Notes: a model not told the origin generated them from the letters alone. Shown: positions 43,051-54,727, counted from the stretch's first letter. The stretch: 64,000 nucleotides of DNA from Amorphophallus konjac (GCA_022559845.1 CM040125.1:326313829-326377828), one strand, 5' to 3'. Numbers and translations: made by a program.

Positions 43051-43890
43051 GATGGCGGCGGTCATTTACGACCCTCTTGTCATCGACAACCACGCCTGAT
43101 ACGGTTACCTGGCCACCCCAATCGTGTTTGGGGACTTTTCTACTGTGATCGGATCCCCCTTTTTCCTGGGGGTGATCCCCGTGAGTCGGGCAGTGCTCGC
43201 CCCGCTCGCTGCAACTGGGGGCATCAAGCCCCGCCCTTCCCAAAGCCGAGTGTTCTCAGTTCGCATGGTGACGTCCAACGCCGTCCCCGCCAAATGGGGG
43301 GCAACGTCGCCGCCGCCAAAACAGGAAGTCGGTAGCAGTAACCTTCAGGTCCGACAAAACCATAATGATCGGTGATCTCCGTGTTCGACTTGACGGCGGC
43401 GAGCCAATTGTGCCATGGGTCAGTCATGTCCCAGCCATACCAACTTCCAACCGCTTCTCGCTCCTCCATAGGGTGCGGGAAGATAGATCGGATTTTAAGA
43501 AGAAGTCCAGGCCTAGCAACGTGGGCAAGGCGATTGAACAACATCCCCGAAAGATGAAACAAATTTGGGTCACTAAACAAGAGGCCCATGTAATCAATCA
43601 AGTAAGTCAGGGCCGATAGGCCGGAGCAGGCTCAAGCCCAACCGGCTTCGGCATCTCTGGATGTCAAATCCCTCCGTCCGCAGGGGCAAAAAAGGAAAGG
43701 GGTTTATCGCAAATCCAACTTCACACCTCAAATCTCGAAGGCTGTCCGAGTTAAAAGAAGTAATCGCGCCCAGGCACCGCCAGTGCGAGTTTCAGTCTTT
43801 GGGACAGGTTGACAGAGACTCCATCGACACGGTCTTCTCTCTTTTGATAGATTGGGGGCACCTGCCCTCCCCGGAATCCAGCCACCAAAA
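43051..43890 (+). pseudogene. ORF1-like region upstream of gag, element E
   Basis: Parallel to 39165-39974 in element D: MAAVIYDPLVI, YLATPIVFGDFSTV and KQIWVTKQEAH are readable in several frames (43124-43375, 43365-43619, 43661-43912). Conserved in order between the two copies, so it was a real coding region. Function unknown. Confidence 0.55.
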
Positions 43891-43907
43891 AGACGGAGGG
43901 TGGTTCA

Positions 43908-44692
43908 AATGACAGAAGCAGGTGGCAACATGAAGATTTACACATGCTACGTCTCCGGCAAAGAGCCGATGGAACCAATTGGCAACCCTGCCAATCCAAA
44001 CGAACCTGTTGGGCTAAATGATCAAAATCCGGCCACGGATGCGGTATATCTTAATATCAGGAATGCCGCCAGAAGAAACTTCCAAGCCCAATTCAGTGGC
44101 CAGGCAGGAACTTCTTCCCAGGGTCAACATTAGGGACCCATTCAGGAGCATCAGGGGGAGAATGTGCCTCAAGACGGAGTAGACCCTGATGACTTTATAA
44201 GTATCCACGGGGAAGGGGCAGTCCACCTCGGCGGTGGATATCTAAACTCGGTGTTTGAACCACCCATGAAGGCCGCCTTTCAGGCAATGTCTGACGATGG
44301 CAAGTTCGAAACCATGCAATGTTGGCTTATAGAGATGACTAATCTTATGCTTGAAATGAAGCGGCAGATGAATACAAACGCTCAAAGGCCTCAGACACCG
44401 ATGCATAACTAAGATTTCCGACGGGAGCAACGGTTGCCTAATCTTGCCATCGCTAATCGACAAATCGCTCCTCCTCACAACATCTACGCCGAAGTAGGGG
44501 CTGAGCCACTTCGAGCCCTGCCCAACGTCCAATCCTCTCGGACCCTGGGCGTTGAAGAGGCCATTGCTCAACGGCGCATGATAGAAAAGATCGTTGAAGA
44601 CAAGTTCGCCCAGCGCGGCAAGGGCGTTGCCACTGTCGACTTATACAGTGTGCCCTACCCCATCCATCACTAGTTTAAGAAGGTCCTGTCGG
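43908..44692 (+). pseudogene. Gag of element E, N-terminal part
   Basis: In one frame with single stops: YTCYVSGKEPMEPIGNP (about 43936), NAARRNFQAQFSG, FEPPMKAAFQAMSDD, EMTNLMLEMKRQM, and a charged region ending VPYPIHH-FKKVLSD, where the solo LTR interrupts it at ACTGC. It continues at 47853 in the right order. In element D the same stretch is uninterrupted. Confidence 0.8.
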
Positions 44693-44697
44693 ACTGC

Positions 44698-47600
44698 TGT
44701 TGACCCCATAAAATATTTTCATAAAGTTTTAGATTTTCAGAAATTTATGAAAAGGAAATATGCATATAGTTAACAAGGGCAGACAAAATGGCCAAGGTTC
44801 GTCAATGCCGTTCAAAAGGAAAATGATCTTCGATAGCTCTTTGAACATGAAGAAGATAAAATTAAGTGCATGGAAAATACATATGTGGAAGTTGTGGTCA
44901 ATATTATCACCCACATGTTCTCAAAACCAAGGCGGAGATGCTCCAAACAAGCCAAATTGAAGAAGAAAAAAGCTCCACGTATTGGAAGGGGAACTTTTAA
45001 GGCTGTACTGAGCTTTTTATAAAAGAAACAAGGCCAAAGGGGGAGGCCCTCCGCCCTGCAACAGGCCGGAGGGAGCACCCTCCGCCCTGCCAGGCCGGAG
45101 GGGGAGGCCCTCCGCCCTGCCAGGCTGGAGGGGACCTCCCTCCGCCCTATAGCAGGCCGGAGGGGAGGCTCTCCGCCCTTGGAGCAGGCTCTCCTCTGCC
45201 CATGGCTCATGCGGCTGTTAGAAAAAAAAAACTAAAGAGGAAGAGGAAGAGGAAGAGATTGGGAGGAGGAGAGGATGAAGGGGCTTGCCCTTTGGGATTC
45301 CACTGGAGGAGAAGAAAAAGGGGGTCCTCCGGCCCACCTCCAACCACTATAAAATGGAGTGGACAGAAAGTGCAAAAAAAGCAGCAGCAACAAGTGCGGG
45401 AGCAGAGGCCTAGGAAAGCAACAACGCACATCATAGTTTTTTGATGAGTAGGCCCAAGCAGTAGTGCAACAGACTTGTGGTCACCACAGTTGCTGTACAC
45501 TGCAGTCCCAGGAGGGCCAAGCTACAACAAGAGGCAACAATCCCGTGAACGCAACAGAGGAAGGAGTTGTTTTTTGGGAAGTTGCCATGTTAGCATGTGA
45601 AAGTGGTTTGGTCACCACAAACCCCCCCCCCCCCCCTGGGGGATCCGGTCACCTCCTTTAGGAATGATGAGCCTAAGAGACTTTTCACCCACATGGCCAA
45701 CAATATTATGCAGTGCAGATGCGATGCGATGCCATGTGAAAACATGATGATGTGATGATGATGTGATGTGAAAACATTACAAAAAGGTTTGATGCTCTGA
45801 AAACATTACAGAAACAAGTTTCATGCAGTGAACATTATAGAAACAGAAAAGTGCAGCAACAAGTCTTATGCTGTGAGACATTACAGAAATACAACATTAC
45901 AGAAAGGTGCAGAGGTGCATAAATGCCAAATTACATAAAAGTGCAACAAATATTACAGAAACGCAACAAGTTTCATGCTGAGAAAAGTATAGAGAAGTGC
46001 AGAGAAATGCCATGCTGTGAGACACTAAGCCATGTTGTGAGACACTAACAGAAATGAAAGACACTACAGAAATGCAACAAGTTCCAACAACAACATAAGC
46101 CATGTTGTGAGACATTCAATAAGTTTCAACAACAACGACATTACAGAAATGTTGTGCAGAAATGATATGTGAAACATTACATGAATGCCAAGGAAAATTA
46201 TGCAATGTTGAAACTGTATAGAAATTCTTGCATTATTGCATTTGAAATCATTGAAATGGCTATGGGCTTGTTTCCATGCACAAGTGGGCTAGTCAAAATG
46301 GGCTTGCATTATTGCATTTGAAATCATTGAAATAGTCTTATGCTTATTGCATTTGAAATCATCCAAAGCATTTGAAATCATCCAAAGGTAGAATGAAGAT
46401 TGTTACAAATTAAAATTGCAAGTTTGACAAATGTTCAAGGCCCAGTGGTCAGAAAATTACAAAAATATTCCCGAAGGTCTGGAGATTGCAGAAATGCCCT
46501 TGATGTTGGAACAATTGCAGAAATGCCCCAATTGTCAAAAAATTGCAGAAATATCCCCAGTGGGTAGAAATTTACAGAAATATCCCCTGGTTGTGGAAAA
46601 TTACAGAAATGTCTCCGGTGGTGGGAAAATTTCAGAAATGCTCCCGATGATCGGAAAATTACAAAAATACTTCGATGGCGGGAAAATGCAAAAGACCTTG
46701 AAATATTAGAAAATTACGAAAATACCACACTTGTGGGAAAGCTGCATGAAAGTCATTGTTCAGTCTAGAAACTACACGAAGTTCATGGTTTGTCTCAAAA
46801 TCACCAAAGAATGCTCTTGTTCCGGTTGGCGCTGTTTGCACGACTCGGTGGAGCGAGACCACGTCTCTTCCTTGAAGCGGTGTGCGCTCTCCTGGGTTCG
46901 GCTTATGGCTAACCATCCAAATCTATATATCTTTTCATGGAGCCCTGAGAAGTTCAGAAATTGAGACTCGGAATACCCAAGAAGTCAAGAAGTGATGGGG
47001 TTATCTCCGAGAAGTTAAAATGGCAGATATGCCCAAGAAGTCAAGAAGTGACGGGGTTATCTCCGAGAAGTCAGAAAAGGTCAAATATATGCCGAAAAGT
47101 CAGAATGACAAGAATGCCCAGGAAGAAGATAAAATTGCGAGAATATCCCAAAGTTTGGGAAAGCCACAGAGGTACTCTGATGGAGGAAAATCACAAATAT
47201 ACCCTGCCTCAGGCGGGAATGTCCTTTATAGACACCAAGACAACTTAAGAGTCCAATTACAATCAAAAGAGTGATTATGGCCATGAAGCAACTCTGACGG
47301 ACCGGCAGTGATCATCTTGGCGATCCAATAGTCCGATCCTGACGGAATTCAAGTCCAACCGTCTGATCAGGGGACAAGAGGAAATTTAATGACCCGATCA
47401 GGATGAAAGCAAGTTCCAAGATCTAAATGTTGACTGAAGTAAATTCAAAGGCTTTGGTTGCGATTGGATGTTACCTTGAAGACCCGATTATACAATCGGG
47501 ATCGTATGTAAAGATCTTGAAGAATCGATTGTAATCCCAATTATCTATGTTCAAGAAATGAAGTCTTCAAATTTCTTTGCAAGAGTATGTACCCGTAATG

Positions 47601-47847
47601 GGCGATCGTCAAGATCATTTATGTCACAACGTATAGAGGCAAAAGGCGTTCTTCGACAGTTAATCAAAGGTGTTTGGACTTGTACCGGTGTAAATTAACA
47701 CCGACTTCGGTCGGTGGGGAAAAGTCCAGTACACAAACCCTAAATCGTCTGATAAACCCCAAAAGCGCGGAATTAACAAATATGTCAAAATATACGACAT
47801 ATTCATCCAGCGAAATCGGATGTTCCGAAAATTCCGCGTGGTAAACA
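44698..47847 (+). mobile_element. Solo LTR F
   Basis: A 3150-base LTR from TGTTGACCCC to GGTAAACA, with the target duplication ACTGC at 44693-44697 and 47848-47852. It has the TATA box (TTTTTATAAAA, 45014-45024), inverted-repeat array and end block of the D and E LTRs but no interior, so it is what remained after recombination between two LTRs. It splits gag of element E. Its 3' half contains degenerate repeats (ACATTACAGAAATGCAAC, 45760-46200; GAAAATTACAGAAATATCCCC, 46440-46700) and a 56-base tandem pair (46976-47087). Confidence 0.92.
45038..45180 (+). repeat. CCGGAGG-type inverted-repeat array, solo LTR F
   Basis: Alternating GGAGGCCCTCCGCCCTG and CAGGCCGGAGGG units, five to six alternations, starting about 15 bases after the TATA box. 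Confidence 0.85.
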
Positions 47848-47852
47848 ACTGC

Positions 47853-48640
47853 CCAAAGGCGCCAAAGCTACAGAAGGTTAATGGACAGGGGTCGCCACAT
47901 GAGCACCTGACTTACTATGTAACGACCATGGGTGACATGGCCCTCGAGGAGTCTTATCTCCTTTGGTATTTCCCGACTTCTCTCACCGGCAGTGCTTTTC
48001 AATGGTACTCGAGAGTGAAGCCTAAGCCTAACTCCGTAGCTGACTGGGCTGATTAACAAAATAAATTCATCGATCGGTTCCAGCTAGCCGAAAGGAAAGT
48101 GTCTCTTGCCGAGCTTTGCTCGCTCAAGCAGAAAAGAGGAGAGATTGCATTGGACTTTATTAAACGGTGGAGGGATTTCAGTATGCGATGTGACAACCCT
48201 CCGGCGCAGGTGGATGCCATAACGATATGCCATAGAGGTTTGTCCCCAGAAGTCAGTGAGAGACTCATAGGGGCGAATATCAAGGGGTTCGACCGGCTGA
48301 ATTCGGTGGTGGCGGAGATTGAAATGTTCTTCGCTGATAATCCAACATTTACACCCTCGAAGGTCAAGTCACCCAAAGAGCGTAGCGCTACTGGGAAAGA
48401 AGCAAATGCCGTGGATTTCTCTCCAACAATCAGAACCGGCGAAGGACCATCGCCAGTTGATTCCGGCAAGAACCCCGAAGGGAAGGCATTGACCGGGAGA
48501 TTGGTCGAACGCATGAAGACCCCTTATTCTTTAAAAAGGAACACACCAAGAGGCTTTTTGACCTCTATATGAAGAACAAGTTGATATCCTTGCCAGAGCC
48601 TAAAAAGCCAGAGGAAGTCAACAAATCGGACGATCCCAAT
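47853..48640 (+). pseudogene. Gag of element E, central part
   Basis: Continues the interrupted gag: PHEHLTYYVTTMGD, GSAFQWYSRVK, a TAA at 48054-48056 within the ADWAD-x-x-NKFIDRFQ region, then the 157-codon frame 48099-48572 with ISLAELCSLKQKRG-like Gag-fold text and NPPAQVDAI. The Gag fold forms the particle shell. It leads into the first zinc-knuckle module. Confidence 0.8.
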
Positions 48641-50480
48641 TACTGCGTATATCACCGCTTGTTGGGACACACTGTCGAAAATTGCTGTCTTTAAAAATGA
48701 GTTGGAGAAAAGGATCCAAAATAAACTCATTACCATGAAAGGATCTCTGGTTGACCCTCCTTAACCCCACAAAAGGTCAACCCGTTCGATTAATGTCATC
48801 CACCATTATCATCCAGATACTGTGAGCTGTCAGGTGGCGGCCTTTACACTCCCCGGTCTTGGGGCAGAAGAAGTTGGGCCCAGCAGGACCAAACCCATTC
48901 TGTGGTACCCCGGTTGGAGGCTCTCTCACCAATGTTCCTTTCTAAAGGAAGATACCAAGAGCATATTTGATGTCCTTCTTAAAGAGGGTCAGATTATGGC
49001 ACACGACCCGCCATCAACTTACACGGTGGAGGACAAAGCACACCCCAGATATTGTGAATACCATGCCATGATATCTCACCCTACTAGGGAGTGTGAGGAG
49101 GTGCAAGACTATATCGAAACCCTCATTCGAAAGGGCGAGATCGATCTCTAAGGAGGCAACATGATAAGGAAAAGTCTCAGAGAAGCGGCCATGCAGATCT
49201 TAAATTAAAGTTGCCCCGCGGCAGACCTGCATGAAGAAGAACCTAGTATCGCGGGGTGCTCGGGCCAGAGCATCCATCTCCGCGAGAGAGGCCGCTCAAG
49301 CAAAACCTTCAAAACGGGCAAAAGCAAATCACTTACATGATTGATAGCATGTATGGAAACTCAATGTGAACATACTAAGAAGCTCTTCACACTCTGCATG
49401 AAGAACGTGATCATATCCCTGCTAAGGCCGAAGAGACCTGCGGAAGTGAGCTGAACACATGAGCCCAATTATTGCGTTTACCATCGCATGTTGGGCCATG
49501 TCATTGAGGATTGGTATACTTGCAAAAATAAGTTAGAAGAAATAATTCGGAGTGGCGCTATCTCAATGCGAGAGCACTTGGTTAGCCCACCTCAACCTCA
49601 TGAGTGGAGAAGATTAAATTTCTCGGTAAATGTCATTCATCAGATTTCTGGAATGAGGCAGGCAAGAGTGGTTGCTAATCAGCCTGCGCCGGCTCCCTCT
49701 ATTGGGCGACAAGAAGCTCCACAAGGGGGTGTTCTCCTTCAAATGTTTGAATGCTTAGCCATTCGGAAGACCGTTCGAAAGATCAGAAAGGAGGTCAAAC
49801 GACTGCAGTGCAATCAACAAAAGTTACTGTAGCTTGTGAAGCAAATTGACGAGCGATTGTCAACGCTCTCCCCAGTACCTTCCACCAGGGAGTCGGTCCT
49901 GGCCTCTACCCACAACTCTGAAGCCACGGTAGAACCTCGAAGGCGGCCAAGGTCTGGAGGCTAGCTGTCTGAAGATTCAGCGGACTCGTCTGCTAATGAA
50001 ATCCTGCGAAAGTTATATTCCTTCCCTCGGTATAAAACTTTAGAAATATTTCATATTTGCCGAAGGAAGGGATTGATATAGTTTCCTGCATCGCATAATG
50101 GCCCAGGCACCGGCATTAGACATCAGCATGGCTATTGCCTGTACCATCGTGCCATGGGCCATGTCATCTATGACTGTTCTACCTTCAAAGATATCGCGGA
50201 GGATTTGATCACCCGTCGGGTGATAAGCATAGAGGATTCCCTTTGGGTGTCCTCGAGGTCTCACCCGTGGGGCCAATCCATTTTCTCAGTAAATGTGATT
50301 CACGCATCTACCTCTCAGACATCTCGTGAGTCGGATAAGGGGAAAGACACACTCAGTCAAGATCAATCCACAGCCTGATGCTCTAACTGGTAGTCGTGGG
50401 AGGATCTAAAGTCTTTACCTTTCTCAAAAGAGGACACCCGGAGACTTCTTGACATCCTTCTGGGTGGAAGAGAGGTATTA
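48520..50480 (+). pseudogene. Repeated zinc-knuckle modules of element E
   Basis: Four diverged repeats of a unit of about 90-110 residues. Each ends in C-x2-H-x4-5-H-x4-C followed by a helix ending in an I-x-L/M-like phrase: NYCVYHRLLGHTVENC (48639), RYCEYHAMISHPTREC (49049), NYCVYHRMLGHVIEDW (49469, last Cys displaced) and YCLYHRAMGHVIYDC (50132). Upstream of the knuckles the phrase HTK-x-LF-x-L-x-M-K or KED-T recurs. Tat-type Gag normally has one such knuckle. Copies are separated by stops and frame changes. Confidence 0.72.
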
Positions 50481-51677
50481 GTGCATGATTCTCCAAGGCG
50501 TTACTCCGAGCCCTGCTTCGGAAGTCCCGGCCAAGCTCCGCCCGTTGTATATGCAAACCAGGCAGACCAGGAATTTCTCAGGAAAGATTTCAATCTAAGG
50601 ACGGACCAAGGTTGGACCGGCATGCCTCAGAGAAAGGCTATCAAGTTAAGCACTGAGCAGGTCCAATCCGACAGGCCCCAACAACCAAAAACTAAATCAG
50701 ATGTCGAACCGAGTCATGGCGAAGCATCTAGACAAGAGGGTTCTGAGGCAATCTCTAGGCAAAGGCGAAAGGGTAAAGCCAAATCAGAGCTGCCTGAGCA
50801 GGACCACGCACCAATTCAGCAACAAATAGGGGTGGCGTCAACGTCTTGGGACATCAGTCTTTACATGGCCGAATTTCAAGAATTGCCTCCAGAAATAGTG
50901 GAGCAAGCAATGAAGGCAACATTTCAGGCCCATGAAACGGAGGCTGATTGGGTCAATGTCACCTCAAAGAAGTACACCTCCTTTAAGCCTTATAGGAGGA
51001 AGTCCCATCCTAATTTCGCGGACATCACCCGGTTGCCTGCAAAGACGGCCACCCCTTCTCAGAGTGATTTAGCGCTAGCTAAAAAGCAAGATAAGAACAA
51101 AAGGAAAAATTTGAAGAGAAGATTAAAGAAGCAAGCCGAGCAGGCGGCGGCCATGGGAGTACACGGGGAGTTAACTCCTCTGCAGAAGCTTCAAAAGTTA
51201 ATTGATGAATTGGAGGACTATGTTCCTTCCGCGCCAACCGGGGCTGTCCCACTTGACAAGTATATTTCATGGGAAGACCTGGAACGTAAGACCCGACTCA
51301 AGAAGTGGCTCCGACTGATGTACCAGCAAGCACAAAAGGGCGAAAAGCTCCCTATTCCTGAGGAGTTGTCCATCTTTTACAAGGATGAGGAACATACTAT
51401 AGAGAAATTGGAAGAAATGTTGAGGGATTTCTCATGCCATATGGTATCAATACCTCCACCCGAAAATCTACAAACACCAATCCCCACAACCGGAGAGAGG
51501 ATCACTATTGCAACATATCGACGCCGAAACGCGGAACTCCGAAACCGTGGTCGTAGCAGAGGTCGTGGTTGTGGACGAGGGAGGCCCCTGACATCCTCTA
51601 ATGGGGAGAGTCCCAACCTTACAAATCCTCGAAGGGTCATCATCTTTCGAGGAGAGGAGCCCACTGAGCCTCCTTGA
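50481..51677 (+). CDS. 398-aa ORF of unknown function between gag and protease
   Basis: The longest intact frame of element E. The start at 50481 is only the first ATG of a longer open frame that begins with the tail of the last repeat (KED-T-RRLLDILL, from about 50425). Residues 1-125 are polar, 126-165 contain a hydrophobic helix LPPEIVEQAMKATFQAHE, 205-235 are strongly basic (KKQDKNKRKNLKRRLKKQ), 240-330 are helical, and the end is Arg/Gly-rich (RNRGRSRGRGCGRGRP). The tail resembles nucleic-acid-binding RGG regions. No family recognised. It stays open while neighbours are full of stops, which is notable, but may be chance. Confidence 0.5.
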   Translation: MHDSPRRYSEPCFGSPGQAPPVVYANQADQEFLRKDFNLRTDQGWTGMPQRKAIKLSTEQVQSDRPQQPKTKSDVEPSHGEASRQEGSEAISRQRRKGKAKSELPEQDHAPIQQQIGVASTSWDISLYMAEFQELPPEIVEQAMKATFQAHETEADWVNVTSKKYTSFKPYRRKSHPNFADITRLPAKTATPSQSDLALAKKQDKNKRKNLKRRLKKQAEQAAAMGVHGELTPLQKLQKLIDELEDYVPSAPTGAVPLDKYISWEDLERKTRLKKWLRLMYQQAQKGEKLPIPEELSIFYKDEEHTIEKLEEMLRDFSCHMVSIPPPENLQTPIPTTGERITIATYRRRNAELRNRGRSRGRGCGRGRPLTSSNGESPNLTNPRRVIIFRGEEPTEPP

Positions 51678-52235
51678 AACCTTTTTCTTTGACCCATCAG
51701 ACGAGGAGGATGAGCTCATTAAGCCGGCCATACAAGGAAGGACAACCGATTCTCCTAAAGTTCAAGCTCGTACTGACACCTTCTTGTTTGACCCGTCAGA
51801 CGAAGAAGGCGATCCCATCGGTCCAAGCTTGCAAGAAAAGTCGGTTGATCCAGCTTAAGCAGGTCCCTTCGGCAAGGATAATGACGGGTTACCTCCTCCA
51901 GAAGAAGAATCTCTGGCCCCGCTATTCCAAGAGGAACCAAATGAGTAGGGAAAAGTAGAGCCAAGTAAGAAGCTCAGCTACCAAGCCAAGCCTCTATTGG
52001 AAATGATCCCTCCACTGGATCAGGCTTGTGTCCGACCGATCGTAAAATTATCTAGCATATGAAACGGATGTCGACCTATGTTACCATATGGGAGGCCATC
52101 ACCTAGAGTAAAGAACTAAGGGAAGCCCTTGTGAAAGTTCTCCAGGAACTAGAAGTCTACGAGACTGATGTAGCCGAATTTCAAGCCTAGGCATACGAGG
52201 CCCCTGCAGCAACTGTCCCTTTCACTGATAAAGAC
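51678..52235 (+). pseudogene. Acidic linker before protease, element E
   Basis: Overlapping frames carry two copies of F-x-FDPSDEE-(D/G)-(E/D)-(L/P)-I (near 51685 and 51790), an acidic repeat, followed by a region with many stops. No domain. Confidence 0.5.
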
Positions 52236-52946
52236 ATGCTGCTATCTTTGCCTTGTCATAATCGCCCTTTATATATGCAAGGGAAGATTAATGGGCATGA
52301 GCTAAATAGAATCCTGGTGGATCCTGGGGCGTCCGTCAATATAATACCCCTTAGGACTTTCAAGTTCTTATTTCTCATGCCTTATCTACAAAGGGTCTAT
52401 GATGTGAAGATCTCAGGGTTCAATCAAGATTCAGAAGACGCTCAGGGTAAAATGGAAGTGGAGGTGACAATGGGCGATTTTGTCACTAAAGCCACGTTCT
52501 ATATCATCAATGCTAACACCTCATACGAAGCCCTGCTCGGAAGACCTTGGTTGCACGAAAATTCGGTTGTCCCCTCAACCCTCCACTAGTGCATCAAGTA
52601 TGCAAAAGGTGGAGAACAACATACAGTCTTTGCTGATCGATCCCCTTTCCGTCCAAATGAATGCAACTTGACAGACGCCCAGCTATACTTTGGTGAACCG
52701 GCCGTTGAGTCTCCCGTTAAAATCAAGGATAAGGGGAAGCAAAAAGTTATGGTGGAGGAAGAGGAAGATGAGGAGGAGCTCTTCGTTGTAAACGAGGACC
52801 TCGCTAAACTGCATCGACTGAGTTTGCAAGCCAGTCATGTTGGTATTAACCCGGCTCGGTTGGAAAGGCGGGAAATCAATTTCGAGGCCAATCTTATCAA
52901 TCGGACAATAGACGAAAGTATCTCCTTCCCCCCTACATGTATATAG
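52236..52946 (+). pseudogene. Retropepsin-like protease of element E
   Basis: The frame 52236-52589 has ILVDPGASVNIIPL with the catalytic Asp followed by Pro-Gly instead of Thr/Ser-Gly, then the second conserved region YEALLGRPWLHEN. A TAG at 52587-52589 replaces a Gln-like position, after which the text continues (CIKYAKGG..., in another frame from 52668 FADAQLYF-like DAQLYFGE). An acidic EEEEDEEE stretch follows at 52760. The protease would cut the polyprotein. Broken by a stop and a frame change. Confidence 0.78.
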
Positions 52947-52999
52947 CTATTCTCTCAAAGGGAGGAGCACAGGGTCGAGTAGCTAAAGACATTCATTGT

Positions 53000-54720
53000 C
53001 ACGTACCAAAGGAAAGGAAGAAAAAAGAGCAACAAACTTCTCAAACCCATCATCTTTTACAAGGGAGTTTTGGTCTCTCATGGTCCTCCTGACGACGACT
53101 TCGGCTAGAGTGAGGTGCCCAAGAATGCCCCTGAGCTCGTCCAGGAGATGGACGACATGCCCAAATACATTAAAGAAATGTGCCGTAAGCAGAATATCCC
53201 GCAAATGTAGGAAACTTCCCAGCGCGATTACTTTCGGCGGCTATGGTACCCCTCGCAGGTCAGGGGACAACCCCCTTTCTCCAAGAATGATAGAAGAGGG
53301 TTGGGCTATGACCCAGAGGTGGATTTTAAGGTCTATTGTGCCGTCAATATTCTAGGGTTGTCATCCTTCATCGGCGATTCAAGCTCCCTTCAGAGGGATA
53401 ACCCCTGCATAACTGAGCATCAAGGGGGATCTACACCGGAAAGTCATAATCATCGACGTCAGCTGCATGATATAGACAACTTGGGCATTCACCCCACCAA
53501 TCCTGTTGGCGAAGAGCATTTTATCCTATTACAACCCGCCTGGCGGTAGTTGGAAGAGGTTGGGAAAGCGGCTTTAGGCCAATTGGCTGGACTTGACTCT
53601 GGGAACTAGAGGACTCCATGTTGACCTTCACTAATACCTCTGCCAATGATCAGCAAGAAAAACAAGCCACCGCACTGGAAGGATTAAGGCGGGAAAATCA
53701 GACATTGAAGTCTCTTGTACAAAAGTTATTACGGGAGCGAGACATTCTTCTTACGCATCTCGCGTCTTCATCAAATTTTTACGCCCAATTTGGGGCTTCG
53801 ACGAATGGTAGTCCTCTAATGACGGTAGTCAGAGTGTCTGCCGGTGAGCCCGAACTCAATAAACTCCATCCTACTGCCAAGAAAAGAGCAAGTAATCAGG
53901 GCTCCTCCCTATGGGTGTTCACCCCCAGGAAAGGATCGGCCCAAACAAGGCCCCTGAGGAGACCAAGGGAAAATCTTCTGTCATGACATTGGCAAGGCGA
54001 ATGGAGACACCATATTCGTTCATCATGGCGCATACCGAACCATTGTTTGAATTTTGCATGGCACGAGAACTTATAATACTGCCAGAGCCTCGTAGGCCAA
54101 CCAAAGAAAGCAAGGTCAAAGACCATAGTTTTTGCCGGTATCATCGAATGTGAAGATTGTTTTGTCCTCAAAGACATAGTCGAAGGCCTGATACAGTCGG
54201 GAGTCATTCAAATTCAAAATCATCGGGTGTCTCCCCTGCAACCTCGTCCATGGGATCGGCCGAAGTCCTTGACCAAGCAAATTCTTACCGTAGTCGCGTC
54301 TACATTGCCTAAGTTTGTGGCAAAGGAAGCAAGAGGCTTCGCCCCTAGCCGAGAGGCATACTTTAAAATCCACTATTCTGTCAACACTCTAGGGCTCACA
54401 CCCTTCTCTAGTGAGTCATGCTTTGGCATGGAGACTACCTACTCTTCAAATGAACAGCAAGAAGAAGTGACGCCTGAAGGCTCGGACGAGCAACTTCGTC
54501 TGTCTGATCTCAACAACCTAGAGTGATATGACACCCACGTCGCTACGCTCGATGACGATGAGGATTTCATCGATCTGTCATCAGCTCCACGAGAACTTGA
54601 AGATGGCGGACAAGCGACTATAGATGAATTAGTCGAGCTCAACCTCGGGGATGCTGACAACGCCCGACCAATTTTTGTTAGTGCCCTCCTCAATGAGGAA
54701 GAGAGGCAGGCATATAAATA
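53000..54720 (+). pseudogene. PR-RT linker of element E with an inserted gag-like module
   Basis: Contains FKVYCAVNILGLSSF (about 53310) and a second diverged copy FKIHYSVNTLGLTPF (about 54365). Between them lies gag-like text: a leucine-rich helix (53640-53760), METPYSFIMAHTEPLFEFCM (54000), PEPRRPTKES, and a fifth knuckle start FCRYHRM (54129) continuing in another frame as EDCFVLKDIVEGLIQSG. The order looks like a segmental duplication that placed gag material between protease and RT. Confidence 0.6.
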
Positions 54721-54727
54721 ACTCCTG

